A stretch of 34,983 nt of DNA, from positions 1 to 34,983 of the forward strand of contig CANQNC010000015.1 in NCBI GenBank assembly GCA_947625145.1, read 5' to 3'. Position 1 is the first letter of the stretch; every line of letters begins with the position of its first letter. Positions 23,756 through 31,576 of the stretch are shown here, piece after piece. A model generated the notes under the pieces. That model saw only the letters and a list, made by a program, of their open reading frames with translations, was not told the DNA's origin and made no database searches. The translations under genes and the position numbers were made by a program. Origin of the DNA: an uncultured Clostridia bacterium. Its GTDB lineage: Bacteria; Bacillota; Clostridia; Christensenellales; CAG-917.

Positions 23756-24258
23756 AACAATGCTCCTACTCCTATATGTTGTATTGTTTTGTTGACATTT
23801 TGTCTGATATCTCTCAGGATAAACGGCGTTTGAAGGGACCATTCTCCTTCGAGTTCCGCCGTGTCCAGCGAGAATATATCCTCTCCCTTGACGATATCCA
23901 GCCTGAGCCTGCACTCGTCGCATATCAGCGTCGCCACTGTTGCGCCGAGGTCCCCCGTCGGGACATCCTTGGGATATTCGAGCTCTATCCGCGTGCCGCG
24001 CTTCCCTTCGGTTTGGGACAGGACGGCCATTTTGCCGCCGCACTCTTGCGCCTCCCTCATCGTCAGCGCAAGCCCAAGCCCCGTACTGCCTTTGGAACTG
24101 CCCTTGCCCAAGGTCGAGACGTCGAAGCCGCAGCCGTCGTCGTCAATGTTTATCCTCGTTGTCCTTTCGCCGTATTCGAGGCGCAAAAACAGGTTTTTCG
24201 CGCCCGCGTCCAGACTGTTGCAAGCAAGCTCCAATATGACAAGGGAAAGATCTCTCAC
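23752..24258 (-). CDS. Histidine-kinase-like ATPase protein in the hydrogenase operon
   Basis: A 168-residue protein made of an isolated HATPase domain. The N box is LVILELACNSLDAGA (N14, D17), the G1 box DDDGCGFD (about 39-46) and the G2 box KGSTGLGLALT (about 56-66). No phosphoacceptor His domain or membrane part is present. The C-terminal 70 residues (with LICDECRL) are unassigned. The start is inferred as GTG 24258, overlapping the TAG stop of hndA by one base. An equivalent gene occupies the same place in many clostridial hydrogenase operons (established gene order), where its role is not settled. It may act as a regulator or an assembly factor. Confidence 0.8.
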   Translation of the reverse strand: MRDLSLVILELACNSLDAGAKNLFLRLEYGERTTRINIDDDGCGFDVSTLGKGSSKGSTGLGLALTMREAQECGGKMAVLSQTEGKRGTRIELEYPKDVPTGDLGATVATLICDECRLRLDIVKGEDIFSLDTAELEGEWSLQTPFILRDIRQNVNKTIQHIGVGALL

Positions 24259-24764
24259 TACAGCGCCCTGTATTTCGCCACAATGTCGGGGACGTCCTTG
24301 ACCGTAAGTTTGCCGTAAACGTCCTTGTTGACCGTCATGACGGGCGCAAGACCGCAACAGCCCACGCACCTTGTGGAGCCGATTGAAAACTTTCCGTCCG
24401 ACGAAGTTTCGCCGTCCTTCAAGCCGAGGCATTCTTCAAGTTTTGCCTGAATGTCTCCCGACCCCTTGACATAGCACGCCGTGCCAAGGCAAACGCCAAA
24501 CGCGTACTCGCCCTTCGGATTGAGAGTGAATTGCGAATAGAACGTCGCAACGCCAAACACCTCTTCGAGGGATACGCCCATATAGTTGGCAATGATCGTC
24601 TGAACTTCGATGGGAAGATATCCGTAAATGCCCTGCGCGCGCTGAAGCGCCGTCATCACGCTGGGATGATCGGATCCCCTGATTTCCATCAAAGCGTCTC
24701 TGAGTTGCTTTTCTTGCTCTGCCGTACCTTTGAAGGCAACGGTTGTGAGTTTGATTCTCGACAT
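24258..24764 (-). CDS. hndA: NuoE-like hydrogenase subunit (HndA/HydC type)
   Basis: A 168-residue [2Fe-2S] subunit that links NAD(P)H oxidation to the hydrogenase. The N-terminal helical bundle contains ALQRAQGIYGYLP and the family motif EVFGVATFYSQF. The C-terminal thioredoxin-like fold carries the cluster ligands CLGTAC (C92, C97) and RCVGCCGLAP (C133, C137). ATG 24764 follows GGAGG; an ATG at 24776 lies before that site. It is the first gene of the operon hndA, ATPase-like gene, hndB, hndC, hndD, all overlapping or nearly touching, behind a promoter at 24794-24823. Confidence 0.92.
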   Translation of the reverse strand: MSRIKLTTVAFKGTAEQEKQLRDALMEIRGSDHPSVMTALQRAQGIYGYLPIEVQTIIANYMGVSLEEVFGVATFYSQFTLNPKGEYAFGVCLGTACYVKGSGDIQAKLEECLGLKDGETSSDGKFSIGSTRCVGCCGLAPVMTVNKDVYGKLTVKDVPDIVAKYRAL

Positions 24765-24793
24765 AGATTCCTCCATAAATAACGCTTTGAGTC

Positions 24794-24823
24794 ATTTTAA
24801 CACAAAAAGTCCCACATATGCAA
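24794..24823 (-). promoter_or_regulatory. Probable promoter of the hydrogenase operon
   Basis: On the minus strand, TTGCAT (24823-24818) is followed after 18 bases by TAAAAT (24799-24794), 30 bases before the hndA ATG. The spacer 24824-24960 further upstream holds no gene, only AT-rich sequence and three CAAACG units about 15 bases apart near 24887-24920. Confidence 0.5.
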
Positions 24824-24965
24824 GAGTATAAATATATATTTATAACAAAATAAACAAAATAAAACGGGTATGCCCGAACAAATCCGCTCAAACGAGCCCT
24901 CTCAAACGGATATAACCAAACGAATGTGCGGAAACTTAACGTTTGCGGGAGCAATGCGTTTATAA

Positions 24966-24994
24966 AAAAACAGGCGTTCTAAACGCCTGTTTTT
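24966..24994 (-). terminator. Terminator of nadE
   Basis: AAAAACAGGCGTT and AACGCCTGTTTTT pair perfectly around a 3-base loop. The structure has T-runs in both directions. It lies 16 bases after the nadE stop. Confidence 0.85.
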
Positions 24995-25010
24995 GTCCGA
25001 TCTTGAAAAA

Positions 25011-25760
25011 TCAATCTCTGCCGTAGGCAAGGGGCAAGCGGCGTTTGTGCTCGCTCGCCTTGTACGCGCGCTCTATCTTCCTCTTCGTCACTTCCGAGAC
25101 CTCTCCGCCCTTCAAATAGGCGTCCACTTCCGCATACGACACGCCCAGCTCCTGCTCGTCCGTCTGACCGGGATACAGCCCCGCCGAGGGCGCCTTGTTG
25201 ATCACGCTTGCGGGACAGCCGAGATAGGACAAATGCTCGTAAATCTCCCCGACTGTGAGGTCGGCGATGGGGTTGAAATCGTAGGCGCCGTCCCCCCACT
25301 TGGTGAAATAGCCGAGGGTCGCCTCGTCAAGATTGCCCGTGCCCGCCACGAGATAGCCCCTCGCCTGTCCGAGCGCGTAGAGAGTGGTCATCCTCAGCCT
25401 AGGATTGATGTTTATGCTTGCCATATGCGCGGCGTTGTCGCTGAGCTTGCCGTTTTCGAGGCCGTCCCCGAGCGCGGAAAGGAGCGCGGATTTGACCTCG
25501 CTCAGATCCACCTCGGTCTGGCTGATGCCGAAGTGCGCGCCCACCCACAGCGCGTCGTCGCGATCCGAGCCGTAATTCTGCCCGGATTGGCAGGGCATGA
25601 TGACGCCCAAAACGTTGTCCGTCGCCATCTTGCAAAGTATGCCGACAAGCGAGCAGTCCTTGCCGCCGCTGTTGCCGTAGATGATCCCCTTTGCGCCGCT
25701 TGACGCGAGAATGGATCTTATCCACTCGACTCTGCTTTCCACCGATTTTTGTATATCCAT
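25011..25760 (-). CDS. nadE: NAD+ synthetase, ammonia-dependent type
   Basis: A 249-residue enzyme that amidates nicotinic acid adenine dinucleotide to NAD+ with ATP and ammonia. The ATP-pyrophosphatase loop is GNSGGKDCS (residues 29-37; family form SGGxDS). Further signatures are NINPRLRMTTLYALGQ, VAGTGNLDEATLGYFTKWGDG, NPIADLTVGEI and PSAGLYPGQTDEQELG. No glutaminase domain is attached. GGAGG precedes ATG 25760. It is a single gene between two terminated units, transcribed away from gldA. Its product supports the NAD-dependent enzymes on either side. Confidence 0.92.
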   Translation of the reverse strand: MDIQKSVESRVEWIRSILASSGAKGIIYGNSGGKDCSLVGILCKMATDNVLGVIMPCQSGQNYGSDRDDALWVGAHFGISQTEVDLSEVKSALLSALGDGLENGKLSDNAAHMASININPRLRMTTLYALGQARGYLVAGTGNLDEATLGYFTKWGDGAYDFNPIADLTVGEIYEHLSYLGCPASVINKAPSAGLYPGQTDEQELGVSYAEVDAYLKGGEVSEVTKRKIERAYKASEHKRRLPLAYGRD

Positions 25761-25808
25761 ATTATCCTCCAAACACAAAGCGCTCGATCTCCAAACGCTT
25801 GCAACAAT

Positions 25809-25836
25809 ATTATACACCTTTCAAAAACAAGCACAA
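25809..25836 (-). promoter_or_regulatory. Promoter of nadE
   Basis: On the minus strand, TTGTGC (25836-25831) is followed after 16 bases by a perfect TATAAT (25814-25809), about 50 bases before the nadE ATG. Confidence 0.55.
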
Positions 25837-25853
25837 CGATTTTCGACAAATTC

Positions 25854-25935
25854 CGAAAATTCGGATTTTTCGAGCCTCGGACGAACAAAATAGGAGATTT
25901 TGGCAAAAATTCCGCTTCAAATCTCCGAATTTTCG
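25854..25935. promoter_or_regulatory. Inverted repeat between nadE and gldA, possible operator
   Basis: CGAAAATTCGGA (25854-25865) and TCCGAATTTTCG (25924-25935) are exact 12-base inverted copies, separated by 58 bases and placed between the divergent nadE and gldA promoters. Each arm is itself partly palindromic around GAATTTTCGG. It may be a binding site pair for a shared regulator; no known consensus was recognised. Confidence 0.4.
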
Positions 25936-25946
25936 TAAAATCACTA

Positions 25947-25975
25947 TTGAAATATTGTTTTTAAGGTTATATAAT
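25947..25975 (+). promoter_or_regulatory. Sigma-A promoter of the glycerol operon
   Basis: TTGAAA (25947-25952) and TATAAT (25970-25975) are exactly 17 bases apart, and AAGGAG follows before ATG 26012. Confidence 0.8.
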
Positions 25976-26011
25976 ATGGTTATCAAATAAAACTCAAAAA
26001 GGAGAAACTTT

Positions 26012-27169
26012 ATGAGAAAAGCATTTATTTGCCCCACAAAGTATGTCCAAGGCGAGGATGAACTCCTCAACCTCGGATATTTCGTCAGGACCTTCGGTAA
26101 GAAAGCCCTTCTTATCGCGGACCCGTTCGCAGCAAAACTTGTTGCCGACAAGCTGGAAGCCACTCAGAGGAAGTTCGGCGTTGAGTTCGTCTCAAGCGGC
26201 GACCTGTTCAAGGGCGAGTGCTCCCGCAACACAGTCAAGGCTTTGCAGGATTTCGCAAAGGCCAACAAGTGCTCTTGCACGATCGGTCTTGGCGGCGGCA
26301 AGGCGATCGACACCGCAAAATGCGTTGCGGCGGGAAGCAATCTGATCATCTGCCCAACTATCGCGGCGACAGACGCTCCCACGTCCCACTCCGCGGTGCT
26401 GTACACCGACGATCATCACTTTGACGACTATGCATACTTCAAGCAGAGCCCCAGCGTGGTGCTGATCGACACCACCGTCATCGCGGGCGCTCCGACTCGC
26501 TTCCTCGTCAGCGGCATGGGCGACGCTCTCTCCACATATTTCGAGGCAAGAGCAAACGTCCGTTCCTGCTCCAACGTCAACGCGGGCCTTCCCTGCGGCG
26601 CCAACCGCGCGAAGGGCACGATGCTCGGCTACGGCACAATGGCGGCTTTCGCGCTTGCCGAACTGTGCTACAAGACTCTGCTTTCCGACGGCGCAAAGGC
26701 AAAGGTCGCTTGCGATCTGCACGCTGTCACTCCCGCATTCGAGAGGATAGTTGAAACCAACATCCTGCTCTCCGGCCTCGGCTTCGAGAGCGGCGGACTT
26801 GCCGCGGCACACGCCATCCATGACGGTCTCACTCTTCTGCCCTCGCACACGAAGTTCTATCACGGCGAGATGGTGGCTTTCGGCACGATTTGCCAACTCG
26901 TGCTTGAAAACAGCCCCGAAGAGGAACTGTACGAAGTGCTCGGCTTCTGCGAAGAGGTCGGACTTCCCGTCTGCTTGAAGGACCTCGGCACGGACGAGAT
27001 CGACGACGAACTGCTCACCGCTATCGCCGAAAAATCCTGCATCCCCGACGAGTCCATCCACAACATGCCCTTCCCCGTCAACGCGGAGATGGTCAAAGCG
27101 GCGATCAAGACTGCGGACAGGATCGGCTATGAGTTCAAGTACGGTTGCGATTGCGACGAGTGCTGCTGA
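26012..27169 (+). CDS. gldA: Glycerol dehydrogenase
   Basis: A 385-residue metal-dependent alcohol dehydrogenase (iron-containing ADH superfamily) that oxidises glycerol to dihydroxyacetone with NAD+. The NAD-binding loop is GLGGGKAIDTAK (about 92-103), followed by ICPTIAATDAPTS. Likely metal ligands are D171 in GMGDALSTYFEAR, H267 in GLAAAHAIHDG and H284 in FYHGEMVAFG. Length is near the family norm of about 365, with an extra C-terminal tail ending CDCDECC. AAGGAG precedes ATG 26012 behind a strong promoter. The DhaK-DhaL kinase gene follows, giving a complete oxidative route from glycerol to dihydroxyacetone phosphate. Confidence 0.92.
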   Translation: MRKAFICPTKYVQGEDELLNLGYFVRTFGKKALLIADPFAAKLVADKLEATQRKFGVEFVSSGDLFKGECSRNTVKALQDFAKANKCSCTIGLGGGKAIDTAKCVAAGSNLIICPTIAATDAPTSHSAVLYTDDHHFDDYAYFKQSPSVVLIDTTVIAGAPTRFLVSGMGDALSTYFEARANVRSCSNVNAGLPCGANRAKGTMLGYGTMAAFALAELCYKTLLSDGAKAKVACDLHAVTPAFERIVETNILLSGLGFESGGLAAAHAIHDGLTLLPSHTKFYHGEMVAFGTICQLVLENSPEEELYEVLGFCEEVGLPVCLKDLGTDEIDDELLTAIAEKSCIPDESIHNMPFPVNAEMVKAAIKTADRIGYEFKYGCDCDECC

Positions 27170-27180
27170 CGCAAAATCTA

Positions 27181-27232
27181 TTCTCTCCCGCCCTGCGCGG
27201 GAGAGAACTTTTGAAATAAGCGCTTCGGCGCT
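27181..27232 (+). promoter_or_regulatory. Two hairpins between gldA and the dihydroxyacetone kinase gene
   Basis: TTCTCTCCCGC (27181-27191) pairs with GCGGGAGAGAA (27197-27207), followed by CTTTTG, a terminator-like structure. Then AGCGC-TTCG-GCGCT (27219-27232) forms a UUCG-capped hairpin just before the AAGGAG of the next gene. They may reduce read-through or stabilise mRNA ends so that the two genes are made at different levels. Confidence 0.6.
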
Positions 27233-27249
27233 GTGATAAGGAGAATATT

Positions 27250-29079
27250 ATGAAAAAAATAATGAACACCCCCGAGAGCTTCGTCTATGATATGTGCCAC
27301 GGTCTCGCCGCCGCGCATCCCGAGCTGGAGTTTGTCGAGAAATTCAAAATCGTCAAAAAGAAGGAGATCAACGACGAGAAGGTCAGCCTGATCTCAGGCG
27401 GCGGAAGCGGTCACGAGCCCGCGCATGCAGGCTTTGTCGGCAGAGGAATGCTTGACGCGGCGGTCTGCGGCGACGTGTTTGCCTCCCCCTCTCAGGTGCA
27501 GGTCTACAACGCCATCAAAAAGTGCGCGACCGAAAAGGGCGTGTTGCTCATCATCAAAAACTATTCGGGCGATTGCATGAACTTCAACAACGCCATGTCC
27601 GACGCGCAAGAGGACGGTATAAAGGTCGACGCGGTTTATGTCAACGACGACATCGCCGTCAAGGACTCCCTCTACACAGTGGGCAGAAGAGGCGTCGCGG
27701 GCACTGTGCTCGTGCACAAGTGCGCAGGCGCCGCCGCCGAACAGGGCAAGGAGCTTGAAGAGGTCAAAAGAATTGCAAACAAGGTCATCGACAACGTGCG
27801 CTCCTTCGGATTTGCATTCACTTCCTGCACGGTTCCCGCGGCAGGACATCCCACCTTTGAAATCGGCGACGACGAGATGGAATTCGGCGTTGGCATCCAT
27901 GGCGAACCCGGTCGTTTCCGCGAGAAGATTGACTATTCAAAGGGCACGTTTGCGGACGACCTCTCCCGCAGGATCGTCACAGACCTCGAAGAGGACCTCA
28001 AACTCAAAAAGGGCGAGGACGTCGTGCTTCTCATCAACGGCTTCGGCGGCACGCCTATGCAGGAGCTATACATACTCAACAACTCCGTCACAAAGGCTTT
28101 GACGGCGGACGGCGTGAACATCCATCGCACGATCGTCGGCAACTATATGACCTCCATCGACATGGCGGGCGCTTCCATCACAGTGCTCCGCGTTGACGAC
28201 GAGTTGAAAGCGCTTGTGGACTACCCCGTTTCCACTCCCGCGCTCTGCTGGGGCGCCGCAATGGACGAGCAGGCAGCCGCGGCAGTCGAGGCGGTTCAGG
28301 CGATCGGAAGAGCGCTCGGCTATGCCCCGCAAGCCACTCAACCCAAAAAGGCAAAGAAAGTCGCCGCGGAAGAGAGCGACGACGCAAACGCGGTCTATGA
28401 AGTCGTAGGCGAGCCCAAGGTCGGCGAAACCATCAACCTCCCCGCATTTGTCAAGATCGTCGAAAAGATGGCGGACATCATCATCGAAAACGAAGTTCCG
28501 TTCTGCGAAGCGGACAAGATGGGCGACGGTGACTTCGGTATGTCCATCGCAAAGGGCTTCAGACAGCTCAAAGCTGACTGGGCTACGCGCAAGAAGGGCG
28601 ACATCGGCGAGTTCCTCGTAAGCTGCTCGGAGATCATCAAAGAGTATTGTGGCGGCGCTTCCGGACCCATCTGGGGCTCTGCGTTCAAGTATGCGGGCAA
28701 AGCGGTGCTCGGCAAGAAGGAAGTTGGGCTTGCGGATATCGCATTCCTGTTTATGGAAGCAAACCGCGGCGTCTACGAGACGGGCAAAAAGTCCTTCGGC
28801 AAGGGCGCTGATATCGGCGACAAGACTCTTGTTGACGCGCTCAAACCCTGCGCTCTCGAGCTCACAAAGGCGGCGGAAGAGGGCGTCAAATTGCAAGCGG
28901 GCCTCGATCGCGGCGCAAAGGCGGCGCATGAAGGCGCAGAAGCCACAAAGACTGTTGTCGCAAGACTCGGAAGAGCGGGCACGGTCGGCGAGCGCAGCAT
29001 CGGCTATCCCGACGCGGGCGCACACGGCCTTGACGTCATCTTCAACGAACTTGCCGCTTACATCAAAAAGATGAAGTAA
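27250..29079 (+). CDS. dhaKL: Dihydroxyacetone kinase, DhaK-DhaL fusion
   Basis: A 609-residue two-domain kinase that turns dihydroxyacetone into dihydroxyacetone phosphate. DhaK (about residues 1-335) has SGGGSGHEPAHAGFVG, KNYSGD and H217 in GIHGEPG, the His that binds the substrate covalently. A Lys/Ala/Glu-rich linker spans about 350-385. DhaL (about 395-609) has the Mg-ATP motif DKMGDGDFG (422-430), GGASGPIWGSAF, IGDKTLVDAL and ERSIGYPDAGAHG. The fusion of both domains and the lack of a DhaM gene nearby point to the ATP-dependent type. In DhaL the first Asp is one residue closer to GDGD than usual, and the usual His is Phe. The gene follows gldA by 80 bases and has AAGGAG upstream. Confidence 0.92.
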   Translation: MKKIMNTPESFVYDMCHGLAAAHPELEFVEKFKIVKKKEINDEKVSLISGGGSGHEPAHAGFVGRGMLDAAVCGDVFASPSQVQVYNAIKKCATEKGVLLIIKNYSGDCMNFNNAMSDAQEDGIKVDAVYVNDDIAVKDSLYTVGRRGVAGTVLVHKCAGAAAEQGKELEEVKRIANKVIDNVRSFGFAFTSCTVPAAGHPTFEIGDDEMEFGVGIHGEPGRFREKIDYSKGTFADDLSRRIVTDLEEDLKLKKGEDVVLLINGFGGTPMQELYILNNSVTKALTADGVNIHRTIVGNYMTSIDMAGASITVLRVDDELKALVDYPVSTPALCWGAAMDEQAAAAVEAVQAIGRALGYAPQATQPKKAKKVAAEESDDANAVYEVVGEPKVGETINLPAFVKIVEKMADIIIENEVPFCEADKMGDGDFGMSIAKGFRQLKADWATRKKGDIGEFLVSCSEIIKEYCGGASGPIWGSAFKYAGKAVLGKKEVGLADIAFLFMEANRGVYETGKKSFGKGADIGDKTLVDALKPCALELTKAAEEGVKLQAGLDRGAKAAHEGAEATKTVVARLGRAGTVGERSIGYPDAGAHGLDVIFNELAAYIKKMK

Positions 29080-29099
29080 GCCTCAAAACCCAATCTCGC

Positions 29100-29133
29100 A
29101 AAAGGCGTATCCCATGGGATACGCCTTTTTTTG
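29100..29133 (+). terminator. Terminator after the dihydroxyacetone kinase gene
   Basis: AAAAGGCGTATCCC pairs perfectly with GGGATACGCCTTTT around a CATG centre and ends in seven T. It lies 20 bases after the stop. Confidence 0.92.
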
Positions 29134-29483
29134 ACGATCAAATCGTACTCTTTCGCCCACTCAAACTCGGAGGTCGCCTTGCCCCTCACCGCGCGAGAAT
29201 AGCCCCCCCCTTTGGCGTGCAAATCGAATTTTCATTAGTAATACTAATCGTCTGAACAGCGCAAATTAAATTGCCATTGCCACGCGAATTGAACAGATAT
29301 TTCATTATTAGAATAGTCCACTTGCCGCGTAAATTGCCCCTCGCCTCGCAAATCGGCCAAATCCGCGCGAATTGGATTGTCCTTTCACAGCCCAAACCTA
29401 ATTACAATTCGCGACGTAAATCGCCCGCACGCAACATATGTCTAGCACTCAAAATTCCGCAAAACCGACATTCTAAACGCACA
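29134..29483. repeat. Spacer with degenerate CGCGYAAATTG repeats
   Basis: No gene is seen. Units close to CGCGYAAATTG recur at about 29215 (GTGCAAATCG), 29258 (CAGCGCAAATTAAATTG), 29281 (CACGCGAATTG), 29326 (CGCGTAAATTG), 29345 (CTCGCAAATCG), 29364 (CGCGCGAATTG) and 29408 (CGCGACGTAAATCG), 15-45 bases apart. TTTTCATTAGTAATA and TTTCATTATTAGAATA are a second shared theme. A run of eight or more C lies near 29203. The array is too divergent for a CRISPR. Confidence 0.55.
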
Positions 29484-29511
29484 AAGCGGCCTGAATTTCT
29501 TCAAGCCGCTT
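29484..29511 (-). terminator. Hairpin after the maltodextrin operon
   Basis: AAGCGGC-C-TGAA and TTCA-A-GCCGCTT form an 11-bp stem with one mismatch and a 4-base loop. It lies 34 bases after the stop of the MalK-type gene. The T-run on the minus side is poor (TTTGTGCGTTT), so termination there may be partial; the better T-run is on the plus side. Confidence 0.5.
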
Positions 29512-29544
29512 GCAATTTTTTTGTTTCCGCTCCGTGCTCAAAAC

Positions 29545-31560
29545 TCAGATGATGCGGATGTCCATATCCTTTTGAATGATGCCGAGCTTTTCAACCGTAG
29601 GCGCTATGAAAGCGTTCACGGGCGCGTCCTGACCCTCTTTGAGATCGACATAGACTTCCTTCCCCGCGCACGCATACACGCCGAAGCGCTCGGAGCCGTA
29701 GTCCGCCACGCGCACAAGCTGAGCGGAGATACCCTGCTCCGCGAGGTTGAGGTCATAGGGAGTGCTTTCAAACAGCAATTCCTTTTCAAACGCCTTGGAA
29801 ACGCCGAGCGTAGTGATCAGTTTTAGCGCAATGTTGTCGGGAGCGACGTATTTTGCGCCCTCTATGTCGAGGACAAAGTTTATGATCGTCTTATGCTTTG
29901 TCACGGTGTATTGCGAGCCGTCCTTTTTTGTCTTTACGATCTCGACGTCGCCCTTTGTTTTGACCTTTTCGAGCTTGCCGTCGAATCTTACGAATTTGGG
30001 CATGGGATCCACAATGGGGCTGCCATCGCGCAGGACAGAGATCTTTTTCATGTCCAACTTCACCTTGACCGTATCCCCGATCTGCTCCTCGCCGACGATT
30101 GCGAACAGCCTTCTGCCGCCGATCTCGAAACAGAGCAAGCGCGTGTCAGCAATGACCTCGACGCCTATCGCCTTTGCCTCTATCCCCTCATCGCCCAAAA
30201 TGAACGCGTCGGTCGGGATAAGCAATTCGCCCTCGCCGTCCTCGCACTCGATCGCGGAGGGCAGCTCCAACTCCTCGCCGAGGAAGCGCAGTTTCCCGTC
30301 AGCGATCTCGCAGTCGAGATAGTTGTATTCGGGCACTCTGGGGATGATCGTGACCTCCGTCTCCTTGTCGAAAAGGTGGATATGCTCCAAATCGAGCGCC
30401 GCGTCGATGACGTCGCCGTCCGAATAGTCCACATCCTCGTTGCACTTGATGATGACGCGCGTGGAGCTTTCAACATATCCGTCCCCTTCCATGTTGATAT
30501 CGCCGTACAGCAAGGTCTCGTTGCCGAGTTCTTCCTTGTGGGACACGCGCACTTTGACGACTGCGTTTGACGCCCTGACGGTCTCCTCGTCTATGGAGAT
30601 ATCCTCCGCCCTGAGCCCGATGTACACGGGCACGTTTCCGTTCAGATAGGACGGGCGGGTCTTGTAGAAGTAGGCAAAAGGCACGACGACTTTCGCGTCC
30701 GAATAGGCAAAATTGATCTCCACATTGTCCCCCACCTTTTTGAGCGTACCCTCGAAGAAGTTCATCTGCGGAGTTCCGATAAATCCCGCGACAAACTTGT
30801 TGCCGGGATAGTTGTAGAGGTTTTTGGGAGTGTCTATCTGTTGCACGAAGCCTTCCTTCATGACGACGATCCTCGTTCCCATGGTCATAGCCTCGATCTG
30901 GTCGTGCGTGACGTAGATGAAAGTCGTGTTCAAGCGCGCGTGGAGTTTGGCGATCTCCGCTCTCATCTGCGTCCTGAGTTTGGCGTCGAGGTTGGACAGC
31001 GGCTCGTCGAGCAACATGACCTTAGGCTCGCGCACGATGGCTCTGCCGAGGGAGACGCGTTGGCGTTGACCGCCCGACATTTCCTTGGGTTTTCTTCCCA
31101 AATACTCCGTAATGCCCAAGGTATCCGCCGCCGCGAGCACTCTTTCGTGCATTTCCTCGCGGGTGTAGTGGCGCATATACGTGACAGGTTCGCCGTTCTC
31201 GTCCAAAACGGGATCGCCGTTCTTATCCTTTTTTACGTCTTGGATCTTGCGCATTTTCAAGCCGAAGGTCATGTTTTCATAGACGGTCATATGCGGATAC
31301 AGCGCGTAGTTTTGGAAAACCATCGCAATATCCCTGTCCTTAGGCTCCATATCGTTGACCACCACGTCGCCTATGGTCAGTTCGCCCGCGGAGATATCCT
31401 CAAGTCCCGCGATCATGCGGAGCGTCGTGGATTTGCCGCAACCCGACGGCCCGACAAACACGATAAACTCCTTGTCCGCAATGTCCATATTGAAGTCGTT
31501 GACGGCTTTTGTGCCGTTTGGATACACCTTGTAGATGTGTTTCAGACTTAAATTTGCCAT
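29545..31560 (-). CDS. MalK/MsmX-type ABC transporter ATPase with long C-terminal extension
   Basis: A 671-residue ATPase expected to drive the MalFG sugar importer. Residues 1-240 are a normal ABC domain: Walker A GPSGCGKST (37-45), Q-loop in VFQNYALYPHM, signature MSGGQRQRVSLGRA, Walker B VMLLDEPLSNLDA and switch His in VTHDQIEA. A hydrophilic insertion (KKDKNGDPVLDENG) follows the Q-loop helix. Residues about 240-400 are the usual OB/TOBE regulatory part, ending in HIHLFDKETE, where MalK normally stops (about 370 residues). A further 270 beta-rich residues follow, with at least two more TOBE-like strand groups (around RRLFAIVGEEQIGDTVKVKL and GSERFGVYACAGKEVYVDL). AAGGAG precedes ATG 31560. 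Confidence 0.9.
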   Translation of the reverse strand: MANLSLKHIYKVYPNGTKAVNDFNMDIADKEFIVFVGPSGCGKSTTLRMIAGLEDISAGELTIGDVVVNDMEPKDRDIAMVFQNYALYPHMTVYENMTFGLKMRKIQDVKKDKNGDPVLDENGEPVTYMRHYTREEMHERVLAAADTLGITEYLGRKPKEMSGGQRQRVSLGRAIVREPKVMLLDEPLSNLDAKLRTQMRAEIAKLHARLNTTFIYVTHDQIEAMTMGTRIVVMKEGFVQQIDTPKNLYNYPGNKFVAGFIGTPQMNFFEGTLKKVGDNVEINFAYSDAKVVVPFAYFYKTRPSYLNGNVPVYIGLRAEDISIDEETVRASNAVVKVRVSHKEELGNETLLYGDINMEGDGYVESSTRVIIKCNEDVDYSDGDVIDAALDLEHIHLFDKETEVTIIPRVPEYNYLDCEIADGKLRFLGEELELPSAIECEDGEGELLIPTDAFILGDEGIEAKAIGVEVIADTRLLCFEIGGRRLFAIVGEEQIGDTVKVKLDMKKISVLRDGSPIVDPMPKFVRFDGKLEKVKTKGDVEIVKTKKDGSQYTVTKHKTIINFVLDIEGAKYVAPDNIALKLITTLGVSKAFEKELLFESTPYDLNLAEQGISAQLVRVADYGSERFGVYACAGKEVYVDLKEGQDAPVNAFIAPTVEKLGIIQKDMDIRII

Positions 31561-31576
31561 AATCTTCTCCTTTTTA

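Noticed and set aside
23756..24043. N-terminal extension of the HndB-like protein
   Set aside because: The extra frame lies over the ATPase-like gene, and a good ribosome site supports the internal ATG at 23755.
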